The notes under the pieces: generated by a model | Database searches by the model: none | Told to the model about the DNA's origin: nothing | What the model saw: the letters and a program-made list of their open reading frames with translations, nothing else | Translations under genes and position numbers: made by a program | Part shown: positions 16,475 to 23,766 of the stretch, in pieces | Layout: each line of letters begins with the position of its first letter | Position numbering within the stretch: the first letter of the stretch is position 1 | Assembly (NCBI GenBank): GCA_023432225.1 | Contig: JAEYUW010000014.1 | Location: 1 to 55,527, forward strand | DNA from: Verrucomicrobiota bacterium | Lineage (GTDB): Bacteria > Verrucomicrobiota > Verrucomicrobiia > Opitutales > Opitutaceae | Direction: 5' to 3' | Length of the DNA: 55,527 nt

Positions 16475-19426
16475 ATGATCCCTCAACACCGTTCCGTGCT
16501 GTGTGCCGGACTATTGGCCAGCTCTGCCTTAGGGCTGTGGCCGCTGACGTCGGAGGCGCAAACGAGCGGCTCGACGACGGCCGACCAAACGCAACCGCCT
16601 GCCGCCGCAGACTCCGTCGAAACCAAGAAAGACGACGCCGTCGTCCTCTCACCCTTCACCGTCACCACGGAGAAGGATCGCGGCTACAAGGCCACCAACG
16701 CCACTTCAGGCACGCGCCTGAACACTCCCATCAAGGAGCTGCCGATGCCCATCTCGGTCATCACGGAAAAGTTCCTGCGCGACACCGGCTCGTCCGATCT
16801 GCGCCAGAGCTTGCGCTACACCGCCGGCATCCTGCTCCAGTCGCAAAACGACCAGGGCACGCCCGGCGGCGCCTACCAAGGCCCCGGCGGCGTCAACAAT
16901 CCTGAAGGCGCCACCGCCAACAAGACCGCCAGCTCCTACAAGATCCGCGGCTATGTCACCGACGTCGTGCTGCGCGATGGCTATCGCCGCCAGAACTTCA
17001 CCGACTCGATCAACATCGGCCGCGTCGAAGCCGTCTTTGGTCCCGCGGCGCTGCTCTACGGCTTCGGCCAGTTCGGCGGTATCGTGAACTACATCCCGAA
17101 GGCCCCCGACGCGAAACAAGCCACCGAAGTCACCCTCTCCTACGGCACGGAAAACTTCAAACGCGCCACGCTCGACACCACCGGCCCCGCCGGAAACATC
17201 GGCGATCTCCGCTACCGCTTCACCGGCGCGTGGCAGGACACCGACTCGTGGACCGATTTCAACACCGAGTCGCACACGTTCTTCTCGCCCGCGATCAGCT
17301 TCAAGCCGACCAAGACCACCCAGGTCGACATCGATTACGAAAACGGCGACATGAAGCAGAAGGGCGTCGGCTTCCAGCGCGTCCGCGCCATGGCCAACGT
17401 CGGCCTCAACAACGACCAAAACGAGCGCGCCGACTTCTACACCGTCCCCGGAACTGACAAGAAGACCTTCCGCTGGTCCGGCAACGACACCTACATCAAC
17501 AGCCAGGCGACCAACTTCCGCGCACAAATCTCGCAGAAGTTCTTCGACAACCTGAACCTGCTCGTCGGCTACAACCGCTCGACCGCCGACTTCCAGACCC
17601 GCGACGTCTACGGCAGCCTCTCCCAGAACACCGGCCCCGTCGCGCTCCGCAAACGCGTCCTCTTCAGCACGCTCAACCCGGCCGCCGGCGATTCGAATCA
17701 AAACGCCATCAACGGCTACGTCGACGACGTCGTCCTCCAATACACCTGGGGCTTCTCCGATACCACGAGCAGCCGCGATCAAGTCCGCGCTGAAGCGACC
17801 TACAAGTTCGACCTCTTCCCGGATGCGAACAAGTGGCTCCGCACGACGCACTCCGTCCTCCTTGGCCACTCCGAGGAATCCGCCGAAAACGACATCAGCA
17901 GCGGCGGCACGCTCGACAACCAGTTCAATTACAAGAGCCCGACCGACGCCTCCTACATCGCTTGGGGCAAGCAGGGCGACGGCTCGGCCGATGTGGCCAC
18001 GCGCTGGAAGAACAACAACTACTCGCGCGGCTGGGACCAGGCGACCTACATCGTCTACCAAGGCAAGTTCGCCGACGATCGCATCACGCTCATCTCCGGC
18101 ATCCGCGAAGATCATACCGACAACTACAGCACGACCCTCGACATGCAGACCAACGCCTCCTCGAAGGTCCGCAGCGCCAAGGTCGAAGAGCGCACCGAGC
18201 AGCACGGCGTCAGCGTCGCCCTCGACCCGAATCGCCACATCAATGTCTTCGCCCTCAAGGCCGGCGGCCTCATGCCGAACTTCAGCGGCCACCGCGACGT
18301 CACCGGCCAGCCCGTCGGCCCCGTCATCGCCAAGAGCAAGGAATACGGCGTGAAGGTCGACCTCTTCGACGGTCGCCTCTCCGGTTCGATCAGCTCCTAC
18401 AAGATCAAACGCACCGGCACCGAACTCTTCTACTGGTGGGCGCCCACGTCGAACTACAAGCACTTCAACCCGGCCAAGGACATCGTTTACAACGTCTCCA
18501 ACTTCTCGCCGACGTCCGTCCCCGGTGGCAGCAACGGCGGCAACGGCGCCGCTGACGCCGCCCTCACGCAGTGGAACGCCGGCGTCGCCGCCGGTGCGAT
18601 CTACCAAAAGACCGTCGGTGCGAGCACGAACTGGTATGTCAACGCCTCCAAGGCCACCGGCGCCGCCTACCTCGACGCCGTGTTTGATTACACCAAGTCC
18701 CACGGCATGAGCTGGCCGGGCTGGCTCTACAACTACGACACCGAGACCAATAACTCGTGGGACGACCGCGCCTCCGGCCCGGACGGCAACGAATACGTCA
18801 TCGGCTCCGACTCCGCCAAAGGCTGGAGCGCCGAGATCATGTGGACGCCGAACAATAACTTCCAGGTCGTCGCCTCCTACGCCCACACCGAGCGCGTCAT
18901 CGACAACGCCGGCCAGTTCGCCAAATCCCCGAACCCGCAGGACCGCTGGGCCGTCTGGTATTTCCCGAACACCGACTGGGGCCTGACCGGCAAGCCGCTC
19001 AGCACCGTCTACGGCAACAAGGACGACACCTCGACTTGGACCGGCATCGGCTACGGCACCGGCGAAAAGCAGGACGACACGCCTGAGCACGCCGCCTCCG
19101 TTTGGGCCAACTACCAGTTCACCAAGGGCACGCTCAAAGGTCTCTCCGCCGGCCTCGGTGGCTCCTGGGAATCCCCGCGCGAATACCAATCCGGCATCAC
19201 GCACGGCGGTGGCCAGCGCGTCACCGACAAGGATGGCAACCTCGTCGTCCTCAAGACGCCCGAGCGCTACAACGTCGACCTCATGGTTCGCTACGACTTC
19301 AAGTTCTACAACCACGACGCCGCCGTGCAGCTCAACGTCTACAACCTGCTCGACGACCAGAAGCTCTACGGCCTGATCTACGCCGCCCCGCGCTCGGCCA
19401 AGGTCGAGTTCCGCTACAAGTTCTGA
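16475..19426 (+). CDS. TonB-dependent outer-membrane receptor, paralogue 1
   Basis: A 983-residue outer-membrane active transporter. Signal peptide at about 1-28 (ends TSEAQ). The plug domain has SPFTVTTEKDRGYKATN, TRLNTPIKELPMPISVITE and the later RVEAVFGPAALLYGFGQFGG, the last being a classic plug motif. The remaining 700 residues are beta-barrel strands ending AKVEFRYKF with the terminal aromatic needed for outer-membrane insertion. It shares long near-identical blocks with the receptor at 26195. No SusD lipoprotein gene is nearby. With the GPH symporter downstream and GH genes around, import of beta-glucan oligosaccharides is likely. Start is the ATG giving MIPQHRSVLC; the longer in-frame form to 16328 has no signal-like N terminus. 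Confidence 0.93.
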   Translation: MIPQHRSVLCAGLLASSALGLWPLTSEAQTSGSTTADQTQPPAAADSVETKKDDAVVLSPFTVTTEKDRGYKATNATSGTRLNTPIKELPMPISVITEKFLRDTGSSDLRQSLRYTAGILLQSQNDQGTPGGAYQGPGGVNNPEGATANKTASSYKIRGYVTDVVLRDGYRRQNFTDSINIGRVEAVFGPAALLYGFGQFGGIVNYIPKAPDAKQATEVTLSYGTENFKRATLDTTGPAGNIGDLRYRFTGAWQDTDSWTDFNTESHTFFSPAISFKPTKTTQVDIDYENGDMKQKGVGFQRVRAMANVGLNNDQNERADFYTVPGTDKKTFRWSGNDTYINSQATNFRAQISQKFFDNLNLLVGYNRSTADFQTRDVYGSLSQNTGPVALRKRVLFSTLNPAAGDSNQNAINGYVDDVVLQYTWGFSDTTSSRDQVRAEATYKFDLFPDANKWLRTTHSVLLGHSEESAENDISSGGTLDNQFNYKSPTDASYIAWGKQGDGSADVATRWKNNNYSRGWDQATYIVYQGKFADDRITLISGIREDHTDNYSTTLDMQTNASSKVRSAKVEERTEQHGVSVALDPNRHINVFALKAGGLMPNFSGHRDVTGQPVGPVIAKSKEYGVKVDLFDGRLSGSISSYKIKRTGTELFYWWAPTSNYKHFNPAKDIVYNVSNFSPTSVPGGSNGGNGAADAALTQWNAGVAAGAIYQKTVGASTNWYVNASKATGAAYLDAVFDYTKSHGMSWPGWLYNYDTETNNSWDDRASGPDGNEYVIGSDSAKGWSAEIMWTPNNNFQVVASYAHTERVIDNAGQFAKSPNPQDRWAVWYFPNTDWGLTGKPLSTVYGNKDDTSTWTGIGYGTGEKQDDTPEHAASVWANYQFTKGTLKGLSAGLGGSWESPREYQSGITHGGGQRVTDKDGNLVVLKTPERYNVDLMVRYDFKFYNHDAAVQLNVYNLLDDQKLYGLIYAAPRSAKVEFRYKF

Positions 19427-19451
19427 TTTGGGGTTTGTATGGTTAACCACG

Positions 19452-19490
19452 ACGCGCATCGGCTCCCCGCTGATGCGCGTTCGTTTTTCT
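19452..19490 (+). terminator. Rho-independent terminator after TonB receptor 1
   Basis: A 9-bp perfect stem ACGCGCATC / GATGCGCGT with an 11-nt loop is followed by TCGTTTTTCT, starting 26 nt after the receptor stop codon. Confidence 0.75.
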
Positions 19491-19549
19491 CTCCCGTATT
19501 CCAGCCGAGGCAACGCGCTCCTCAAAGCGCGGGCCTCCCTTCGTTCTCA

Positions 19550-19615
19550 TTCTCTTAATCGTTCTCGTTCTCTCGCCCTCGTTGGAGGAAAAGAGAACGA
19601 GAACGATTAAGAGAA
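19550..19615 (+). repeat. 24-bp perfect inverted repeat (long hairpin) before the GPH symporter gene
   Basis: Left arm 19550-19573 and right arm 19592-19615 are exact reverse complements over 24 bp, with an 18-nt loop at 19574-19591. The arms are built from repeats of GAACGA / TCGTTC. The loop holds TTGGAGG, the only GGAGG near this gene. Transcribed as RNA it would be one of the most stable structures in the window. Confidence 0.85.
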
Positions 19616-19644
19616 CGAAGAACGAACGATCCCTTCACCCTCCC

Positions 19645-21003
19645 TTGTCCTCCTCCGCCCCTCTCACCCTCCGGGAAAAACTCGCCTACGGTCTCGGCGA
19701 CACCGCCTCGAATTTCTTTTTTCAGGCGTTCAACATTTTCCTGGCCTACTACTACACCGACGTCGTCGGCATCAAGAACACCGCCGCCGTCGGCTGGCTG
19801 CTCGGCACGATGCCCATCGTCGTCGCCGCGCTGAATCCCGTCATCGGCATGCTCGCCGATCGCACGAATTCGCGCTGGGGCAAATTCCGCCCGTGGATCC
19901 TCTGGGGCGCGCTGCCCTACGGCGTCCTCGGCTACGTGATGTTCGCCAATCCGGGCTTCACGCCCGACGGTCAGCTCATCTTCGCCTACGTCACCTACAC
20001 GCTCATGCTCATCGCCTACGCGGCGATCAACACGCCTTACTCGGCGCTCATGGGCGTGATGTCCGCCTCCTCCGAAGACCGCACGTCGCTCTCCACGTAT
20101 CGTTTCGCCTGCGCCTTCCTCGGCGCGCTCCTCATCGGCTCGCTCGTGCCGAAGCTCAGCAAGTTCTTCGCCACCGTCGGCGGCAGCGAAGCCGCGGGCT
20201 TCCGCTACACGATGGCGATCTTCGCCGTGATCTCCGTGGTGATGTTCCTCTTCACCTTCTTCAACACGAAGGAGCGCGTCGCCCCGCCCGCCGAACAGAA
20301 ATCCTCGTTCGGCGCCGACCTGCGCGACCTCTTCCGCAACGGCCCGTGGCTCGTCCTCTTCTTCGCCGCCTTCCTCACCCTCGCCAACACCGGCCTGCGC
20401 AGCGGCTCCGGCGTCTACTATTTTAAATACGTCGTGGGCGACTTCGAAGGTCTGAGCGCGTTCAACTTCTGGGGCTTCCTTTCCTTCATTGCCGGCTCGC
20501 TCGCGACGAAACTCTTCACGAAGTTCGCCGCGCGCCGCACGCTGATGATCGGCCTCACGATCCTCAACGCGCTCGCGATGGCGTCGTTCTATTTCCTCGA
20601 TCCGAAAAACCTGCCGCTGCTCTACGCGATGAACATCTTCGCGTGCTTCGTCGCCGGCCCGACGCCCGCCATCGTGTGGTCGATGTATGCCGACACCGCC
20701 GACTACGGCGAATGGAAGTTCGGCCGTCGCACCACCGGCCTCGTGTTCTCCGCCACGGTCTTCGTGCAAAAGGTCGGTCTCGCGATCGGCTCCGCCATGA
20801 TCGGCTGGCTGCTCAGCTACTACGGCTACATCGCCGACGCCGCCCAAACGCCGCGCGCGCTTCATGGCATCACGCTGCTCTTCAGCGTGCTTCCGGGTGC
20901 CTTCGCGCTGCTCAGCGGCTTCGCGATTTTCTTCTACCGCCTCGACGAGCCGGACGTGAAAAAAATCGAAGCCGACCTCGCCGCGCGCAAAGCCGCGCAC
21001 TAG
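19645..21003 (+). CDS. GPH-family (glycoside-pentoside-hexuronide) cation symporter
   Basis: A 452-residue, 12-helix MFS-type carrier. LTLREKLAYGLGDTASNFFF at the N terminus and DRTNSRWGKFRPWILWGALPY in the first cytoplasmic loop (quoted in parts: DRTNSRWGKFRPW) are diagnostic of the GPH family, which imports sugars or oligosaccharides with H+ or Na+. The second-half motif MYADTADYGEWKFGRRTTG is also typical. It follows TonB receptor 1 and a terminator. The start is uncertain: no ATG is available; TTG at 19645 gives MSSSAPLTLREK and lies outside the long hairpin, while TTG at 19582 would start inside the hairpin loop. Likely carries beta-gluco-oligosaccharides delivered by the outer-membrane receptor. 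Confidence 0.87.
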   Translation: MSSSAPLTLREKLAYGLGDTASNFFFQAFNIFLAYYYTDVVGIKNTAAVGWLLGTMPIVVAALNPVIGMLADRTNSRWGKFRPWILWGALPYGVLGYVMFANPGFTPDGQLIFAYVTYTLMLIAYAAINTPYSALMGVMSASSEDRTSLSTYRFACAFLGALLIGSLVPKLSKFFATVGGSEAAGFRYTMAIFAVISVVMFLFTFFNTKERVAPPAEQKSSFGADLRDLFRNGPWLVLFFAAFLTLANTGLRSGSGVYYFKYVVGDFEGLSAFNFWGFLSFIAGSLATKLFTKFAARRTLMIGLTILNALAMASFYFLDPKNLPLLYAMNIFACFVAGPTPAIVWSMYADTADYGEWKFGRRTTGLVFSATVFVQKVGLAIGSAMIGWLLSYYGYIADAAQTPRALHGITLLFSVLPGAFALLSGFAIFFYRLDEPDVKKIEADLAARKAAH

Positions 21004-21028
21004 TCCCGCGCCCACGCGCCTTTTCTTT

Positions 21029-22990
21029 ATGCCTGGATGCAGCTCCCTCGCTGCTCGTTGGACGAGCGCGTCGCTCCTGTGCGCCGCGATCGCGCTCTCC
21101 GCCGCACGCGGTGCCCCGCCCCGACGCCTCGCCGTCGCTGACTACGAAGACAAAGTCCGCGCCTCCTTCCTCGGCCAGCTCGCGGGCAACTTCTACGGTC
21201 TCGGCTACGAGTTCAAATTCATCGATCAGCCCGGCCCCGACGCGATGCCCTACGGCTTCCGTCCGGAAATCCTCGCACGCCTCCGCGAGGTGAACGGCGC
21301 CTTCTCCGACGACGACACCGACATCGAATACATGTATCTGCTCGGGATGGAGCAGCACGGCATCGAGCCGACCTACGCGCAGCTCGCCGCCGCCTGGAAG
21401 CATCACGTCCGCGAACGCGTCTGGGTCGCCAACCGCGCCGCGCTCACGCTCATGCGCGCCGGCCATTTCCCGCCGCACACCGGCCGCCGCGACTATAACG
21501 GCCAGTGGTTCCAGATCGACCCGCAACTCGTGAACGAGCTTTGGGCCGTCACCGCGCCCGGCATGATCCGTTACGCGACCGCGAAATCCGACTGGGCTGC
21601 GCGCGTCACGAGCGACTCCTTCGGCGTCGAGCCGACCGTCTTCTACGCCGCGATGTATTCTGCCGCGTTCTTCGAGCGCGACATCGCCAAGCTCGTCGAC
21701 ACCGGCCTCGCGGCCATGCCGCCCGGCAGCCGTTTCGCCGCCGCCGTCCGCTACACGCAGGAACTCGTGCAACGACACCCGCACGACTGGCGCGCCGCCC
21801 GCGCCGCGCTCGCTGCGCGTTACTACGGCTCCTTCGACTACAACGCCGGCGCCTGGCCCGTCGTCGACGCCGTGCTCAATGGCGCCTGCGGCGTCATGGC
21901 GCTGCTCTACGGCAACGGCGATTTCCAGCGCACGCTCGATCTCTGCTGCGCGCTCGGCTTCGACGCCGACAACCAAGCCGCCACGATGTGCGGCCTCCTC
22001 GGCATCGTCCACGGCACGAAAGGCCTGCCGCCCGCGCTCCTCGCACCGCTTCCCGAAGCGAATTGGACGCAGCCCTACAACGATCGCTACGTGAACGTCT
22101 CGCGCCACGACCTGCCCGACGCGAGCATCGCCGATCTCGCGCGCCGCTTCGCGCGCCAAGGCGAGCGCGTCGTCCTCGCGCACGGCGGCCAGCGCATCGC
22201 CGTCGACGGCGTCGACACCCTTGAGATTCCCGCCGACGCCGTGTTCACGCCGCCGTTCGAGTTCAACGCCCCGCCGCCGCTCTTCGGCGCCGTCGGCGAA
22301 CCGTTCTCCTACGAATTCTACACCGGCCGCGATGCCCGCACCGTGACGTGGCGTCTCGACGGCGAATTGCCGCGCGGCCTCACGTTCGCGAACGGCACGA
22401 TCTCCGGCACCCCGCAAACCGCCGCCTCCGCGAGCATCCGCGTGCACGTCACCGCCGGCGCAGACCGCGCGAGCGTGCCGGTCGAAATCTGCGTGCGCGG
22501 CGAAAACCTCGCGGTCTCCGCCACCGAAATCCTCTTCAACTCCGACGCGCTCGACCGCGATCTCGCTTTGCTCCGCGACGGCGAGCGCCGCCAGCGCACC
22601 TACTTCAGCTTAGCCGCGCATTCGCAGCCGAAGACGGATTTCTATGGTTATCGCTGGAGCACGCCACAGCGCATCTCCGCGCTGCGCCTGAGCGTCGGGG
22701 AAATGAAAGAGTGGGGCGGCTGGTTTACGAGCCTCACCGTCGAGGCGCAAGACGTCAGCGGCACGTGGCGCGAGGTCTCCGGCCTGAAGATTTCGCCGAC
22801 GCCCGATTTCGAAAACTCGCAGTGGTTGAAAGCGAGCCATTGCGACTACGACCTTCAGTTCGCTCCGGTGGAGACCACGGCGATCCGCATCATCGGCCGC
22901 GCCGGCGGCATCGAGCCGGACGAAGCGAACCGCTCGCTCGGCCACCATTTCTTCACCGCGATCAGCGAACTCGCGGCCTACGGCCAATGA
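21029..22990 (+). CDS. Secreted ADP-ribosylglycohydrolase-fold protein with Ig-like and discoidin-like C-terminal domains
   Basis: A 653-residue exported protein; signal peptide at about 1-28 (ends AARGA). Residues 38-340 resemble the ADP-ribosylglycohydrolase fold: SFLGQLAGNFYG, the metal-site motif FSDDDTDIEYMYLLG (DDDTD at 94-98) and GFDADNQAATMCGLLG as the second metal block. A putative Ig domain follows (GEPFSYEF, LPRGLTFANGTISGTP), then a jelly-roll segment that looks like a discoidin/F5-8 carbohydrate-binding module. This domain set suggests a glycan-active hydrolase in the periplasm, not removal of ADP-ribose from proteins, but no substrate can be named. It is 25 nt after the GPH symporter stop and probably in the same transcript. 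Confidence 0.72.
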   Translation: MPGCSSLAARWTSASLLCAAIALSAARGAPPRRLAVADYEDKVRASFLGQLAGNFYGLGYEFKFIDQPGPDAMPYGFRPEILARLREVNGAFSDDDTDIEYMYLLGMEQHGIEPTYAQLAAAWKHHVRERVWVANRAALTLMRAGHFPPHTGRRDYNGQWFQIDPQLVNELWAVTAPGMIRYATAKSDWAARVTSDSFGVEPTVFYAAMYSAAFFERDIAKLVDTGLAAMPPGSRFAAAVRYTQELVQRHPHDWRAARAALAARYYGSFDYNAGAWPVVDAVLNGACGVMALLYGNGDFQRTLDLCCALGFDADNQAATMCGLLGIVHGTKGLPPALLAPLPEANWTQPYNDRYVNVSRHDLPDASIADLARRFARQGERVVLAHGGQRIAVDGVDTLEIPADAVFTPPFEFNAPPPLFGAVGEPFSYEFYTGRDARTVTWRLDGELPRGLTFANGTISGTPQTAASASIRVHVTAGADRASVPVEICVRGENLAVSATEILFNSDALDRDLALLRDGERRQRTYFSLAAHSQPKTDFYGYRWSTPQRISALRLSVGEMKEWGGWFTSLTVEAQDVSGTWREVSGLKISPTPDFENSQWLKASHCDYDLQFAPVETTAIRIIGRAGGIEPDEANRSLGHHFFTAISELAAYGQ

Positions 22991-23031
22991 ACCACACCGC
23001 TCGCGCGTTGCCATCGTCCGCGCCATTCCGT

Positions 23032-23093
23032 GTAGCGGAAGCCGTGAGGCTTTCGCCGGCTACGAAGCGCGAAATTCTCACGAATTCCGCTAC
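23032..23093. repeat. Pair of REP-like elements, GTAGCGGAA family
   Basis: One unit begins GTAGCGGAAGCC at 23032 (hairpin arms GAAGCC / GGCTTTC, imperfect), the facing one ends TTCCGCTAC at 23093. They lie between two convergent genes. Related units occur at 31904 and 39474. Confidence 0.65.
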
Positions 23094-23136
23094 GCCGGGA
23101 CGCATCTCGTGCCGTTCCGAACGCGAAACTTTTCCA

Positions 23137-23766
23137 CTACAGCTCGATAATCCCGCGCTGCACCGCGGCCGTGACCGCCTCCGTGCGCGCCGCGACGTGG
23201 AGCTTGCTCAGGATGTTCTTCAGGTGGTCCTTCACCGTGTTTTCCGAGATGGCGAGGCGCGTCGCGATTTCCTTGTTCGCACAACCCTTCGCGATTTCGC
23301 GCAACACCTCGATCTCGCGCGCGGTGAGCGTCTCGTAGTCGCGCCGCACCGCGAGCCGGCTCGCGACGTCGCGCGGAATCCAGTTACCGCCCGCCGCCAC
23401 CGCGCGGATCGCCGGGATCAAATCGTCGCCCGTCGAGCTCTTCAGCAGGTAGCCGCGCGCGCCGGCCGCGATCGCCTTATGGATGTCCTCGTCGCCGTTG
23501 TAGGCGGTGAGCACGAGGATCCGCGCATCCGGAAACTCGCGGCGGATCGCCTCGATCACCTGCGTGCCACTCTTGATCGGCATGCGCAGGTCCATCAGCG
23601 CCACGTCGGGCCGGTGCTTCGCGTAGGCCTCGATCGCCTGCGCGCCGTCCGTCGCTTGCGTGACGACCTTCATGTCGGGCTCGGAGTCGATCATCGCGAC
23701 CAATCCGCTGCGGACGATGAAGTGATCGTCCGCCACCATGATGCGCAGGGGCTGGGTTTCGCTCAT
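23137..23766 (-). CDS. NarL/LuxR-family response regulator
   Basis: A 209-residue two-domain regulator. The receiver domain has the acidic pair VADDHF (D13, D14), phospho-acceptor D59 in VALMDLRMP, Thr in VLTAYNG and Lys in YLLKSS. The C-terminal LuxR helix-turn-helix is LTAREIEVLREIAKGCANKE and ISENTVKDHLKNILSKL. It overlaps the histidine kinase gene upstream by four bases (ATGA), so the pair is translationally coupled and this is its cognate regulator. Probable targets are nearby transporters or hydrolases (inference from position between the two receptor genes). Confidence 0.95.
   Translation of the reverse strand: MSETQPLRIMVADDHFIVRSGLVAMIDSEPDMKVVTQATDGAQAIEAYAKHRPDVALMDLRMPIKSGTQVIEAIRREFPDARILVLTAYNGDEDIHKAIAAGARGYLLKSSTGDDLIPAIRAVAAGGNWIPRDVASRLAVRRDYETLTAREIEVLREIAKGCANKEIATRLAISENTVKDHLKNILSKLHVAARTEAVTAAVQRGIIEL

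Noticed and set aside
16706..19525. 939-codon open frame antisense to TonB receptor 1, and similar ones opposite receptors 2 (26213-29254) and 3 (47055-49595)
   Set aside because: Low-complexity Val/Asp/Glu/Arg-rich translations with no domain; typical of complementary frames in high-GC genes.
19584..19588. GGAGG in the loop of the long hairpin as a ribosome-binding site
   Set aside because: No start codon at proper distance; the next in-frame start is 57 nt away.
21029..22990. Antitoxin or DraG-type nitrogenase regulation role for the ADP-ribosylglycohydrolase-fold protein
   Set aside because: It has a signal peptide and carbohydrate-binding-type domains, and no ADP-ribosyltransferase gene is nearby.
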